Shown here in pieces: positions 29,410-39,012 of a DNA stretch of 64,000 nt. Source of the DNA: an uncultured Pelagibacteraceae bacterium (GTDB lineage Bacteria; Pseudomonadota; Alphaproteobacteria; Pelagibacterales; Pelagibacteraceae). The stretch spans positions 1 through 64,000 of the forward strand of contig CACJMW010000002.1 in NCBI GenBank assembly GCA_902594655.1, in the 5' to 3' direction. Each line of letters starts with the position of its first letter. Position 1 is the first letter of the stretch. The position numbers were made by a program, and so were the translations under genes. The notes under the pieces are model-generated. The model was not told the origin of the DNA. It ran no database searches and saw only the letters and a list, made by a program, of their open reading frames with translations.

Positions 29410-31113
29410 TTAATATAAATTTTCAAAGTTATTTTTATATTTGTTAATAATTTTAAATCTTTTTAGTTTTAAGGTTGGAGTCATCATACCATTTTCAATT
29501 GTAAAGTTATCTTTTATTACAAAATATTTTTTTATTTTTTCTATTTTTGTAAGACTCTTGTTTACAATTTCAATTTCTTTTTCTAAATTTTCTTTACTTT
29601 GTTCAAATTCTTTATTTAAAACTAATAAAGCCACTAAATATGGTTTATTATCTCCATAAACTATTGCTTGATCTATTTTATTTAAACTTGTTAACATATT
29701 TTCAATTTTTAAGGGTGAAATATTATCTCCACCTGGTGTAATTAAAATATCTTTTTTCCTATCAGTTATTCTTAAATAATTACTTTCAAATTTTCCTATA
29801 TCTCCTGTATGTAACCAACTATTTTTTAAAACTTTTTTTGTTTCTTCTTCATTGTTCCAATAGCCTAACATTACATTTTCACCCTTTACCAATATTTCAC
29901 CATCTTCAGCTATTTTAACTTCATTACATTTGAATGGAATTCCAACAGTCTCAATTTTTATATTATCTATAGGATTGCAACTTACTACTGGCGAAGTCTC
30001 GGTAAGACCATAGCCTTGTAAAGTTGGTAGACCAATTGAATTCAAAAAAGTTCCTATTTCTGCATCTAATGCACCACCTCCTGAAACAAATGTCTTTAAA
30101 CTGCCACCAAATTGCTTTTTAATTTTACCTCTTACTAATTTTTCAACGATAAAATCTGTTATTTTTTCTGATATTGATAAATTGTGTTTTTTAAATTTCT
30201 TTGTTCCAAGTTTAATAGTTTTGTTAACTAGTAACCTCTTTAATCCTTTAGCTTTATTGAAGGTCGAGTTAATTTTTTGATGGAGATTTTGATAAAATCT
30301 TGGCACTGCTGTCATAATATGTGGCGAACATTCTGACATATTTTTCAATAATTTATCTATTCCTTCAGCATAAAAAACTTTTGCACCAACTGCTATTTGT
30401 ATAAATTGTACGGTATGTTCATAAGAATGAGATAAGGGCAACCAGGTTAAAAATCTTGTTTCATTTTCTAAAATAGGTTTTAATAATTCATATCCTCCCT
30501 CACAATTACTTAATATTCCCCCATGACTTAAAATCACACCCTTTGGGTTACCTTGGGTTCCAGAGGTATAAATTATACAAGCTGGATCAGATCTTTTCGC
30601 ATTACTTTGAATTTTAATTTCCTCTTTTTTATTATTATTAATTAAGTCTTCTAAGTTAAAATAAGCTGTTTCATTTATTCCTGATAGTTTTTCAAAAGAA
30701 ATTATTTTTTTTATTGAGGGAGTTCTTTCGTAAATATTTTTAACTTTATCAAATTGTTCATTATTAGACACAATTATAATACTGGGTGAGCAATCATTAA
30801 TTATATACTCATAATCCCTTGATACATAAGTTGTGTATGCTGGGACGGTAATTCCTCCAGCTAACATTATTGACAAATCACTAATCATCCATTCTGGTCT
30901 ATTTTCTGAAATTAATAAACATCTTTCTCCTTGATTAATTATTTTATAAATTTCATTAGCAAGATTCAGAACAGTTTTATTGACTTCTTCCCATGAAAAG
31001 TTTTTTGAATAATTTTTTAAATTAGATAAAAAAATTTTGTCCTTTGATTGTTTTTGATATTGCTCAAAAAATAAATCAACTAAGTTATTATATTTTTTAA
31101 AATTCATATTCAT
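29410..31113 (-). CDS. Long-chain acyl-CoA synthetase (AMP-forming)
   Basis: 567 residues from the ATG at 31113 (an ATG at 31107 is equally possible; the upstream TTG lies in the tRNA). The AMP-binding P-loop is IIYTSGTQGNPKGVILSHGG. Further motifs are GGGALDAEIGTFLN, QGYGLTETSPVVSCN and the hinge WLHTGDIGKFESNYLRITDRKKDI, and the end PTLKLKRFKI is typical of the FadD15/FAA1-like long-chain branch. It activates fatty acids with ATP and CoA at the membrane face. The gene begins 6 bp after the tRNA-Leu, on the same strand. Confidence 0.93.
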   Translation of the reverse strand: MNMNFKKYNNLVDLFFEQYQKQSKDKIFLSNLKNYSKNFSWEEVNKTVLNLANEIYKIINQGERCLLISENRPEWMISDLSIMLAGGITVPAYTTYVSRDYEYIINDCSPSIIIVSNNEQFDKVKNIYERTPSIKKIISFEKLSGINETAYFNLEDLINNNKKEEIKIQSNAKRSDPACIIYTSGTQGNPKGVILSHGGILSNCEGGYELLKPILENETRFLTWLPLSHSYEHTVQFIQIAVGAKVFYAEGIDKLLKNMSECSPHIMTAVPRFYQNLHQKINSTFNKAKGLKRLLVNKTIKLGTKKFKKHNLSISEKITDFIVEKLVRGKIKKQFGGSLKTFVSGGGALDAEIGTFLNSIGLPTLQGYGLTETSPVVSCNPIDNIKIETVGIPFKCNEVKIAEDGEILVKGENVMLGYWNNEEETKKVLKNSWLHTGDIGKFESNYLRITDRKKDILITPGGDNISPLKIENMLTSLNKIDQAIVYGDNKPYLVALLVLNKEFEQSKENLEKEIEIVNKSLTKIEKIKKYFVIKDNFTIENGMMTPTLKLKRFKIINKYKNNFENLY

Positions 31114-31118
31114 ATATT

Positions 31119-31205
31119 TGGTGGGCAAAGAGAGACTCGAACTCTCACAGTATTGCTACTATTGGATTTTGAGTCCAACGCGTCTACCAGTTCCGCCATT
31201 CGCCC
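31119..31205 (-). tRNA. tRNA-Leu (anticodon CAA)
   Basis: 87 nt including the encoded CCA. The acceptor GGGCGAA pairs with TTTGCCC (one G-T wobble). The anticodon arm TTGGA-CTCAAAA-TCCAA puts CAA at 34-36. A class II variable arm is present (TAGTAGCAATACTG), and the T arm GAGAG-TTCGAGT-CTCTC is perfect. It decodes UUG. Confidence 0.97.
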
Positions 31206-31263
31206 ATAAAATAATTTGTTAATATTTTATAGTATAAAAATTATTAATATATTAAAAGGAAAT

Positions 31264-31872
31264 ATGTTTCGTAAAGTTTATAATAAAACTATTGAACTTG
31301 CTGGAAATAAATATTCAAAGTTTTTTTTAGGTGGTCTTTCATTTATAGAAAGCTTTATTTTTCCTATACCCCCTGATGTAGTTATTATACCAATGACAAT
31401 TGCAAAACCAAAAAGTTGGTTCAAAATTGCATTGATTGCGACTATAGGATCTGTTCTTGGGGCTATCTTAGGATATTTTATAGGTTATGTTTTTTTTAAT
31501 GAAATTGGTATTAAAATATTTGAACTGTATGGTGTTGACAATACTTCATTTCTTAAAGATAAAATTTCTTCAGAAGGAGGTGTAATTGCTTGGATGGCAC
31601 TTCTTGCTGTAGCAGGTTTTACCCCTGTTCCATTTAAATTACTAACTATTACTAGTGGCTTTGTACATTTCAATTTAATCTATTTTATTATCGTTTCAAT
31701 ATTAACTAGAGGTTTAAGATTTTTTATTATAGCCTTTTTAATAGGTAACTTTGGGCCTGCTATGAAACAAATCATAGAGAAAAAATTAGTTACACTCTCA
31801 ATAATATTTTCAATTATAGTTATTGTTGTGGCTTATCTAGTATATAATTTTATTACTAATTTTTTGGCATAA
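31264..31872 (+). CDS. DedA/SNARE-associated-type membrane protein (YqaA-like)
   Basis: 202 residues from the ATG at 31264, preceded by AAGGA. The stretch LSFIESFIFPIPPDVVIIPM and the later GFTPVPFKLLTITSGFV are the two re-entrant signature loops of the DedA/YqaA family; about five membrane helices. Family members act in lipid-carrier or phospholipid flipping and in envelope homeostasis, some on undecaprenyl phosphate or phosphatidylethanolamine. The activity of this branch is not known. dsbB starts 1 bp after the stop. Confidence 0.85.
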   Translation: MFRKVYNKTIELAGNKYSKFFLGGLSFIESFIFPIPPDVVIIPMTIAKPKSWFKIALIATIGSVLGAILGYFIGYVFFNEIGIKIFELYGVDNTSFLKDKISSEGGVIAWMALLAVAGFTPVPFKLLTITSGFVHFNLIYFIIVSILTRGLRFFIIAFLIGNFGPAMKQIIEKKLVTLSIIFSIIVIVVAYLVYNFITNFLA

Positions 31873-31873
31873 T

Positions 31874-32350
31874 ATGTTAAACAAAATTGAAAATAATTTT
31901 TATTTAATAATTCTGTTAATTTCTTTTTTAATTATTTTATCAGCTTTGTATATTGAACACATTTTGGTAGTACCAGCATGTAAACTTTGTTTATATCAAA
32001 GAATTCCATATCTTTTTTCAATCGTCATATGCTTTTTTGGATTTTTTTTTCCAAATATAAAAATTTGGATCTATTTATTAATCTTAACTTTTTTAATCAG
32101 TATAACAATTTCTGGATATCATGTTGGTATAGAAAACAATATTTTTAACGAATTTTCAGGTTGTACAAATGAAAATCTTAATACTACAGATAAAGAAGAA
32201 TTATTGAAGAATTTAAATAACGTTTTACCCAGTTGTAAAGTTATAAATTTCAAAATTTTTGGCTTTTCACTTGCGACTATAAATTTTATTTTATCATTTG
32301 CTTTAGCTATAATAACTATTAGATATTTCTATAATGAAAAAAACAGATAA
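31874..32350 (+). CDS. dsbB: Disulfide bond formation protein DsbB
   Basis: 158 residues, four membrane helices. The quinone-side active pair is Cys36/Cys39 (VPACKLCLYQRIPY), and the periplasmic-loop pair is Cys97 and Cys121 (SGCTNEN and LPSCKV). It reoxidises periplasmic DsbA and passes electrons to ubiquinone. No dsbA is in the window. It overlaps coq7 by 17 bp, coupling a quinone-using enzyme with a quinone-biosynthesis gene. Confidence 0.92.
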   Translation: MLNKIENNFYLIILLISFLIILSALYIEHILVVPACKLCLYQRIPYLFSIVICFFGFFFPNIKIWIYLLILTFLISITISGYHVGIENNIFNEFSGCTNENLNTTDKEELLKNLNNVLPSCKVINFKIFGFSLATINFILSFALAIITIRYFYNEKNR

Positions 32351-32867
32351 AAAAAAGTTGGAAGAATTTATTAGGGTAGACCATGCTGGGGAGAGGGGTG
32401 CTATTAAAATATATGAGGGACAGCTTTTGGCTTTGAATACCTTGAGTAAAGATGAAAAATTAAAGAAACTTATTGAAGATATGAAATCACATGAACAGGA
32501 ACATTCTGATTTTTTTGAAATGGAAATTAATAAGAGAAAAATTAAACCCACTAAATTTTTAAAAATTTGGGATCTTTTAGGTGTAGGACTTGGCTTTGGA
32601 TCTACTATTTTGGGAAAAAAAGCAGCTATGCTATGTACAGCCTCTGTCGAAGAAGTTATTGATAAACACTATCAAAATCAAATTGATCAAATTGAAGATG
32701 ATGAAATTGAACTTAAAAATAAAATTATCAAGTTTCGAGAAGATGAATTGCATCATAAAGATATTGCTTTTGAAGAAGGAGCTACAAAAGAGGGTATTTA
32801 CAAAATTCTTGATGGAATAATTAAAACTGGATCAAGAATAGCAATTAAAATTTCAGAAAAATATTAA
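32334..32867 (+). CDS. coq7: Demethoxyubiquinone hydroxylase (Coq7)
   Basis: 177 residues. The di-iron carboxylate ligands sit in EFIRVDHAGERGAIKIYEGQ, KSHEQEHSDFF, VEEVIDKHY and DELHHKD, the Coq7 pattern. The enzyme performs the O2-dependent C6 hydroxylation, the next-to-last step of ubiquinone synthesis, at the inner membrane. It is encoded 17 bp inside the dsbB end. The same window also carries ubiE and ubiB. Confidence 0.93.
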   Translation: MKKTDKKKLEEFIRVDHAGERGAIKIYEGQLLALNTLSKDEKLKKLIEDMKSHEQEHSDFFEMEINKRKIKPTKFLKIWDLLGVGLGFGSTILGKKAAMLCTASVEEVIDKHYQNQIDQIEDDEIELKNKIIKFREDELHHKDIAFEEGATKEGIYKILDGIIKTGSRIAIKISEKY

Positions 32868-32868
32868 A

Positions 32869-33429
32869 TTAATTCTCTAATTCGACATCCCAGTATAAAT
32901 AATCCATCCAACTTTCATGTAAAAAATTTGGGGGGAAATTTTTACCATTTTTATGAAGATCTTCAGTTGTTGGGGCAAATGGCAAGATAGTAAGCTTCAT
33001 TCCTGATTTTTCTAATAGTCTTCCACCTTTTTGTACATTACAACTTGAGCAAGCTGTTACAACGTTTTCCCAATTAGTTTTTCCTCCTTTGGATCTTGGA
33101 AGCAAATGATCAAATGTTAATTCATTTTTACTACCACAATACTGACATGAGAATTTATCTCTTAAGAAAACATTAAATCTAGTAAAGTTCGGATTTCTTA
33201 ATGGTTTAACATAATCTTTAAGAGCAATTACACTTGGCAATTTCATACTAAAAGAAGGACTTCTCACCACTCTATCATAGTAGCTTACAATTGAAACTCT
33301 GTTTAAAAAAACAGACTTTATGGAATCTTGCCAACTCCACAAAGATAGAGGGTAATAACTTAATGGTCTATAATCTGCGTTTAATACTAGCGCTGGACAT
33401 TTTTCTAAAGAACCGTTTTCGTTTAACAT
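32869..33429 (-). CDS. HNH endonuclease-family protein
   Basis: 186 residues. The zinc-supported HNH motif is complete: RDKFSCQYCGSKNELTFDHLLPRSKGG followed by NWENVVTACSSCNVQKGG (the two CxxC pairs and the catalytic H). The N-terminal half (ALVLNADYRPLSYYPLSLWSW) is the extension usual in a conserved alphaproteobacterial HNH family of unknown biological role. Not linked to any phage or restriction gene here. It ends 2 bp past coq7 on the opposite strand. Confidence 0.85.
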   Translation of the reverse strand: MLNENGSLEKCPALVLNADYRPLSYYPLSLWSWQDSIKSVFLNRVSIVSYYDRVVRSPSFSMKLPSVIALKDYVKPLRNPNFTRFNVFLRDKFSCQYCGSKNELTFDHLLPRSKGGKTNWENVVTACSSCNVQKGGRLLEKSGMKLTILPFAPTTEDLHKNGKNFPPNFLHESWMDYLYWDVELEN

Positions 33430-33492
33430 TATAATTAATTCTAACTTATATATTTTTTAAAATCAATATAACAAATTTGATATTTAATTTAA

Positions 33493-34149
33493 TTATTTTT
33501 CTAAATTTTTTTTTATAAAATTTAAAGCTAGGCTTGATGCTTCAATTGGTATATGATGTCCACAATTTTTTATTAAATTTGTTTGTATGTCAAATTTATT
33601 TCTTTGAAAAAAATCTTTTGCTTCTAACAAATAATTCGAACTAACAATATCGTCTTCATCACCATGTATAAGAAGTATTTTTCCCTTATTTTTAATTCTA
33701 GTTTCAAGATTTGTTTTATTTATAATTTTTCCAGAAAATCCAACAATACAGTTAAATTGTTCATCTGAAGTTACTCCGACATTGATTGACATCATGCAGC
33801 CTTGACTAAAACCACTAAGTACAATTTGATTGCTCGATAATTGATATTTATTTTTTATCTCATATAAAAATTTTTTTAATATATTTTCGGCCTCTAGTGA
33901 TTTTTTCAAAACGTACTCATCATCATCTTTTGATAGGTCAAACCATTGATAACCGATGGGATTAATGTCGCAATTTTCATGTCCATTTGGGCATAAAAAA
34001 ACTGTATTTTTTAGAAATCTTCTCCAATTGTGTGTGAGCATACTTATATCCTTACCATCTCCACCATATCCATGAAGAAGAACAACAGCATTTTTGATTG
34101 GTTTATCATTCTCGGGTGAAATGATTACTGTGTCTAGGCAAAATGTCAT
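33493..34149 (-). CDS. Carboxylesterase / phospholipase-like hydrolase
   Basis: 218 residues. AVVLLHGYGGDG provides the oxyanion hole, VLSGFSQGCMMSINVG the nucleophile Ser in GFSQG, LLIHGDEDDIV the acidic residue and NCGHHIPIEA the His, matching the YpfH/acyl-protein-thioesterase family. No signal peptide. Divergent from the small membrane protein (46 bp apart). Likely a broad cytoplasmic esterase; substrate unknown. Confidence 0.85.
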   Translation of the reverse strand: MTFCLDTVIISPENDKPIKNAVVLLHGYGGDGKDISMLTHNWRRFLKNTVFLCPNGHENCDINPIGYQWFDLSKDDDEYVLKKSLEAENILKKFLYEIKNKYQLSSNQIVLSGFSQGCMMSINVGVTSDEQFNCIVGFSGKIINKTNLETRIKNKGKILLIHGDEDDIVSSNYLLEAKDFFQRNKFDIQTNLIKNCGHHIPIEASSLALNFIKKNLEK

Positions 34150-34195
34150 AATATTAATTATTTATAATTTACACTTTTAATGTATATATCACATT

Positions 34196-34393
34196 ATGTT
34201 ATCGGGAACTTTAATCAAAATCGTCTCTATTTTTTTGCTTCTTTTAGTAGCGGTAGTTTTAATTCTTGGAATCGCTAATTTATTTAAAGGTGGTTCAAAA
34301 AAAGCATCTAATAAATTGATGCAACTAAGAGTTATTTTACAATTTATAGCAATTATTGCCCTTGTTGGTTTCGCTTATTTTTTTAAGAATTAA
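34196..34393 (+). CDS. HIG1-domain twin-transmembrane protein
   Basis: 65 residues with two hydrophobic helices (IFLLLLVAVVLILGIANLF and ILQFIAIIALVGFAYFF) joined by a basic turn (GGSKKASNKLMQLRV). This is the layout of the hypoxia-induced HIG_1_N family common in alphaproteobacteria, related to mitochondrial cytochrome-oxidase assembly factors. Probably an inner-membrane protein of respiratory complexes. It lies 50 bp before argH. Confidence 0.8.
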   Translation: MLSGTLIKIVSIFLLLLVAVVLILGIANLFKGGSKKASNKLMQLRVILQFIAIIALVGFAYFFKN

Positions 34394-34443
34394 AACTTAA
34401 TCAATCTATAAAAATAAGTTAAATCAACATAATATAAATTTTT

Positions 34444-35826
34444 ATGAGCAAAAAAAATAAACCTATTTGGGGAACAAGAATTAGCAAAAGGACGCCTGGA
34501 ATTTTTGAAAAAGTCTCTAGTTCAATTCATATAGACAAGAGACTTTATAAAGAAGATATTCTTGCATCTATTGCTCACGTTGAAATGTTAAATAGACAAA
34601 AAATTATAAATTTTAAGGTAAAAAATAAAATTATTTGGGGATTAAAAAAAATTCAAAATCAAATAATTAAAAAACAATATTTATTTGATTATAAGGACGA
34701 AGATATTCATATGAGCATAGAAAAAAAACTATTTGATATAATTGGAGAGGATGCTGGATTCATTCATACAGCTAGATCCAGAAATGATCAAGTTTTAGTT
34801 GATTTAAAAATTTGGATGATAAATTCAAATAATAAATTAATTAAAATGTTAGACCAAACAATTAAAAATATTTTAAAAATAGCTGAAAAAAATATATACA
34901 CAATTATGCCAGGTTTTACACATTTAAAGAATGCTCAACCAATTTCATTTGCACATTACATTTTAGCCTATGTTGAAATGTTTTCTAGAGATAAACAAAG
35001 ACTTATAAATAACTTTATTAGTCTTAAAGAAAATCCCTTAGGTTCAGCTGCACTTTCGGGAACATCTTTTAATATAGATAGAAATTTTACAACTAAAAAA
35101 CTTGGTTTTAAAATTCCAACTGGAAATTCAATTGATACTGTTTCAGACAGAGATTTTGTATTAGAATTTCTTTTTGCATCCTCCGTTTGCGCAATGCATA
35201 TATCTAGGATTGCTGAGGAATTTATAATTTGGAATTCAGATGCATTTAAACTTATTTCACTTAATGATAATATTGTGACAGGATCTTCAATAATGCCACA
35301 AAAAAAAAATCCAGATCCTTTGGAGTATTTAAGAGGCAAAGTCGGTAGTTCTTATGGAAACTTATATTCTATGATGACTATCTTAAAGGGTCTACCATTA
35401 TCCTATTTTAAAGATTTACAAGATGATAAAAAAAATGTCTTTGAAAGTTTTGACAATTTATCTGATTCAATTAAAGTGTTGAATGAAGTTTTAAAAAATT
35501 TTTCAATAAATAAAAATGAAATGTTAAATCTTGCAAACAAAGGGTATGTAACTGCTACTGATCTTGCAGATTATTTTGTTAAAAATTTAAATTACTCATT
35601 TAGAAAATCATATCAAATCACCTCAAAAATAGTTAATTATTGTGAAAAAAATAAAAAAAAACTTTCAGATTTATCAATTATAGAATTAAAAAAAATTGAA
35701 CCAAATACAAAAGATGATGTGATTAAAGTTTTTGATCTCAAAAATTCAATAAATTCAAAAAAATCTTATGGCGGAACATCTTTTGAAAATATAAAGAAAA
35801 TGATAAGAAAATATAAAAATGCTTAA
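34444..35826 (+). CDS. argH: Argininosuccinate lyase
   Basis: 460 residues. The fumarase/aspartase-superfamily signature GSSIMPQKKNPDPLEY is perfect, and HTARSRNDQVLVDLKIW and PGFTHLKNAQPISF are the other two conserved regions. It cleaves argininosuccinate to arginine and fumarate, the last step of arginine synthesis. It is followed with an 8-bp overlap by the small lipoprotein, then lysA, the usual argH-lipoprotein-lysA order in alphaproteobacteria. Confidence 0.97.
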   Translation: MSKKNKPIWGTRISKRTPGIFEKVSSSIHIDKRLYKEDILASIAHVEMLNRQKIINFKVKNKIIWGLKKIQNQIIKKQYLFDYKDEDIHMSIEKKLFDIIGEDAGFIHTARSRNDQVLVDLKIWMINSNNKLIKMLDQTIKNILKIAEKNIYTIMPGFTHLKNAQPISFAHYILAYVEMFSRDKQRLINNFISLKENPLGSAALSGTSFNIDRNFTTKKLGFKIPTGNSIDTVSDRDFVLEFLFASSVCAMHISRIAEEFIIWNSDAFKLISLNDNIVTGSSIMPQKKNPDPLEYLRGKVGSSYGNLYSMMTILKGLPLSYFKDLQDDKKNVFESFDNLSDSIKVLNEVLKNFSINKNEMLNLANKGYVTATDLADYFVKNLNYSFRKSYQITSKIVNYCEKNKKKLSDLSIIELKKIEPNTKDDVIKVFDLKNSINSKKSYGGTSFENIKKMIRKYKNA

Positions 35827-35959
35827 AAAATTTATCATAATTTTATTTCTATTCGTTCCAATTCTGTCTTGTGGAAAAAAAAGTGATCCAATATATCAAG
35901 AAAAATCAGGGTTGATTAAAATAGAAGTCTATGGAACAACTAATATAGTTTACATTTAA
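35819..35959 (+). CDS. LptM-like small lipoprotein
   Basis: 46 residues, missed by ordinary length filters. A short signal peptide (MLKKFIIILFLFVPILS) ends in a lipobox with Cys19, followed by CGKKSDPIYQ, matching the CGxKGPLY motif of LptM/YifL, the lipoprotein that helps LptD disulfide assembly in enteric bacteria. It overlaps argH by 8 bp and sits 24 bp before lysA, the position where alphaproteobacteria keep this lipoprotein. The tail after the motif is short. Outer-membrane location is inferred. Confidence 0.7.
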   Translation: MLKKFIIILFLFVPILSCGKKSDPIYQEKSGLIKIEVYGTTNIVYI

Positions 35960-35983
35960 CTACTTAAATTAAAAAAACTTTTA

Positions 35984-37198
35984 ATGAATTATAGTAAAAA
36001 TAAATTATTTATTGATAACATTGCTGTCGATAAAATTATTAAACGTTTTGGGACTCCAACCTATTGTTATTCCTATAATCAATTAAAAAAAAATATATTT
36101 AATTTTGAAAAAAATTTTAACAAATTAAACCCTCTTATATGTTTTGCTGTTAAGGCAAATAATAATGTAAAAATCTTAAATGAAATAGGAAAGTTAGGCC
36201 TTGGAGCTGATGTTGTATCAAAAGGTGAATTAATGGCAGCTCTGAAATCTAATATTAACCCACGAAAAATAGTTTTCTCAGGTGTCGGTAAAACTTCTAA
36301 CGAAATAGAATTTGCAGCTAAAAAAAATATTCTCTTAATTAATGCGGAGTCTAAAAGTGAGATAAAAGCAATTTCAAAAATTTCTAATAAAATTAGTAAG
36401 AGTATTGATATTGGATTAAGACTAAACCCAAACGTGGATGCTAAAACGATTAAAGAAATAACTACTGGCAAGAATTCAAATAAATTTGGTCTCAATGAAA
36501 AGGAGGTATTAGATTTAGTAAAAGAATATAAAAATTCTAAATTTGTTAATATAAAATGTTTGAGTGTTCATATAGGAAGCCAAATTACAAGTCATACTCC
36601 ATATTTGAGGACACTGAATGCTATACAAAAAATTATTGATAAATCAAAGTTTCGATTTGAGTATGTCGACCTTGGAGGAGGTATGGGTATCAATTACGGT
36701 CAAGAAAATAAGTTGCTGAACTATAAAAAATATTCACAACACATCAGTAAGTTTATTAAAAAAAATAAAGTAAAGATAATTTTTGAACCAGGGCGATCTA
36801 TTATAGGAAGTGCAGGATATTTATTAACGAAAATTATTTATATAAAAAAAACTAACAAAATTAATTTTATTATCCTTGACTCTGGCATGAATGATTTAAT
36901 GAGGCCTGCTCTTTATAAAGCTTACCACAGGATTATTCCATGTAAAAAAAGCAAAACAAAAATCTCTAAAATACATGATTTTGTTGGTCCAATATGTGAA
37001 ACTACAGATAAATTTCTATCTGTAAAAACATTTCAGAAACTTAATGAAGGAGATAATATTGTAATTTGTGATGTTGGTGCATATGGAAAAGTGCTAAGCT
37101 CAAACTATAATTTAAGAATTGGTGCCAGCGAAATAATAGTTAAAAATTCAAAAGTTTTAAGAATTAGAAAAAAAGAAAATCTCAATAATATAATTTAA
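35984..37198 (+). CDS. lysA: Diaminopimelate decarboxylase
   Basis: 404 residues. The PLP-lysine segment FAVKANNNVKIL, the glycine loop DLGGGMGINYG, and the phosphate-binding and dimer-interface motifs EPGRSIIGSAG and CETTDKF are those of LysA. It makes lysine from meso-diaminopimelate. Last enzyme step of the pathway, linked to argH and the lipoprotein. plsC follows 3 bp later. Confidence 0.95.
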   Translation: MNYSKNKLFIDNIAVDKIIKRFGTPTYCYSYNQLKKNIFNFEKNFNKLNPLICFAVKANNNVKILNEIGKLGLGADVVSKGELMAALKSNINPRKIVFSGVGKTSNEIEFAAKKNILLINAESKSEIKAISKISNKISKSIDIGLRLNPNVDAKTIKEITTGKNSNKFGLNEKEVLDLVKEYKNSKFVNIKCLSVHIGSQITSHTPYLRTLNAIQKIIDKSKFRFEYVDLGGGMGINYGQENKLLNYKKYSQHISKFIKKNKVKIIFEPGRSIIGSAGYLLTKIIYIKKTNKINFIILDSGMNDLMRPALYKAYHRIIPCKKSKTKISKIHDFVGPICETTDKFLSVKTFQKLNEGDNIVICDVGAYGKVLSSNYNLRIGASEIIVKNSKVLRIRKKENLNNII

Positions 37199-37201
37199 TT
37201 A

Positions 37202-37903
37202 ATGATTAGAGGTATAATTTTTAAATTTTTTTTTTATTTGGGAACAGCCATTATATGTATTATCTTTTTACCTGCACTGGTATTGCCTCAAAGAATTGAT
37301 CTTTTTGCAGGGAAAATTTTAGCACACTGGATAAGATTTTGCTTGTTTGCTTTCCTCTCAGTTAAGGTGAAAGTAAAGGGAGTTGAAAATATTCCAAAAG
37401 ATCAACCATTCTTTATCGCCTCACTTCATCAATCACTTTTTGAAACTTTTTTTTTACAAGCAATTTTTGACTCACCTGTTTTTATTCTTAAAAAAGAACT
37501 ATTAAATATCCCAATATTTGGTTGGCATCTTAGAAAAATTGGATCAATTTCCATTGAGAGAGATAGAGTAAGTAGAGAAAATTTGGGTTTTTATGAAAAG
37601 ATTATTTCAATAACCACAAAAACAAAGAGGCCAGTTATAATTTTTCCTCAAGCTACAAGAACATCTGTGGATATAAAATTACCTTTTAAAAAGGGTGTTT
37701 CAAAAATCTATGAAAAACTCAATTTTGTTTGTGTTCCTGTTGCTTTAAATTCAGGTGATGTTTGGCCCAAATCTGGAGTGCTTAAAGCAAATAGGACTAT
37801 TACAATTAGTATACTTAATTATATTCCCAGAGGATTAGAAGGTGATCAATTTTTAAATAAAATTGAAAAAGACCTCTATAGAACGTTAGATGAAATTCGT
37901 TAG
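37202..37903 (+). CDS. plsC: 1-acyl-sn-glycerol-3-phosphate acyltransferase (PlsC-like)
   Basis: 233 residues with one N-terminal membrane segment (FFYLGTAIICIIFLPALVL). The acyltransferase block I is ASLHQSLFET, so H-x4-D reads H-x4-E, and block III is FPQATRTS instead of the common FPEGTR. Alphaproteobacterial PlsC paralogues often show such H-x4-E/Q variants, so activity is likely. It makes phosphatidic acid at the inner membrane. The end overlaps the convergent dnaN by 4 bp. Confidence 0.85.
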   Translation: MIRGIIFKFFFYLGTAIICIIFLPALVLPQRIDLFAGKILAHWIRFCLFAFLSVKVKVKGVENIPKDQPFFIASLHQSLFETFFLQAIFDSPVFILKKELLNIPIFGWHLRKIGSISIERDRVSRENLGFYEKIISITTKTKRPVIIFPQATRTSVDIKLPFKKGVSKIYEKLNFVCVPVALNSGDVWPKSGVLKANRTITISILNYIPRGLEGDQFLNKIEKDLYRTLDEIR

Positions 37904-39012
37904 CCTTTCATCGGCATTATAACGTAAATACTATCAAAGTCAGATGGATCTTTTATTAAAGCTGGCGAACCAGAGTCTTTTAGATAAATTTCAATTTTAT
38001 TTCCATCTAAATTTGAAGCAACATCGATTAAATATCTAGGGTTAAAACTTATATCTATTTCGTGTCCAAATTTAACGGATAGACTCTCTTTTCCATCCCC
38101 ACTATTGCTATTATTTACTGACAAATTTAAATTATCATTTGCTAAATTCATTCTTAGTCCATCTTTTTTATCTAATGATACAGAAGCAACTCTGTCTACA
38201 GATGTCAAAAAAGGCTTTAAATCAATTTCTAGTTTTTTCTGATTATCTTTAGGAATTACTTGTAAGTAGTTTGGAAATTTTCCATCTATTAGTTTAGACA
38301 TTAAAATAATATTATTAAATTCAAATTTAATTTTGGATTTTAAATTTGAAATTTTTACTTCACCATCATAATCTTCTAATAAAGAGCATAATTGAAAAAT
38401 TGTTTTCTTTGGCAAAATAATAGGTTCAAAGTTTATTTTATCTTGCAATAAAGTTTTTGATATTGCCATTCTATGACTGTCAGTCGCAACACCAGTAAGA
38501 AATTTTTTATTATCATTTTCAGTTAAATGTAAAAATATTCCACTTAAATAATGTCTTGTCTCATCATTAGAAACCGAAAACTTACATTTATTTAGAAGTT
38601 TAAGTATTGTTTTGGAGTTAAGTTTAAATTCGTTTTCACTAAAGTTCTCCTCTGTGATAGGAAATTCTGATGCTTTAAGGCAATTCAAATTAAATGAAGA
38701 TTTATCTGACTCTAAATTTATTTTATTCTCGTTTATTAAATTAAAATTTATTTTTTTTTCGTTACTAAATTTTCTAACTATATCATACAGTGTTGAGCAA
38801 GAAGTTGTGGTTTCGCCCTCTTCTATTATTTCAATATTCGAGATATTTTGTATAAAAATTAAATCTAAATCTGTTGCAGTGATTTTAAGACTTTTGTCTT
38901 TGGACTCAATTAAAACATTAGATAAAATAGGCAAAGTACTTCTTTTCTCTATCACACCTTGACAGTAATTTAATGAGTTCTGCAAATCCTTTTGATTTAC
39001 ACTAAATTTCAT
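37900..39012 (-). CDS. dnaN: DNA polymerase III sliding clamp (beta subunit)
   Basis: 370 residues, three clamp domains. The C-terminal LIKDPSDFDSIYVIMPMKG (typically ...YVVMPMRL) is characteristic, as is IKFEFNNIILMSKLIDGKFPNY in the middle domain. The clamp tethers polymerase III to DNA. The start lies 11 bp inside dnaA, so translation is coupled; most bacteria separate these genes by a short gap. Confidence 0.97.
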   Translation of the reverse strand: MKFSVNQKDLQNSLNYCQGVIEKRSTLPILSNVLIESKDKSLKITATDLDLIFIQNISNIEIIEEGETTTSCSTLYDIVRKFSNEKKINFNLINENKINLESDKSSFNLNCLKASEFPITEENFSENEFKLNSKTILKLLNKCKFSVSNDETRHYLSGIFLHLTENDNKKFLTGVATDSHRMAISKTLLQDKINFEPIILPKKTIFQLCSLLEDYDGEVKISNLKSKIKFEFNNIILMSKLIDGKFPNYLQVIPKDNQKKLEIDLKPFLTSVDRVASVSLDKKDGLRMNLANDNLNLSVNNSNSGDGKESLSVKFGHEIDISFNPRYLIDVASNLDGNKIEIYLKDSGSPALIKDPSDFDSIYVIMPMKG

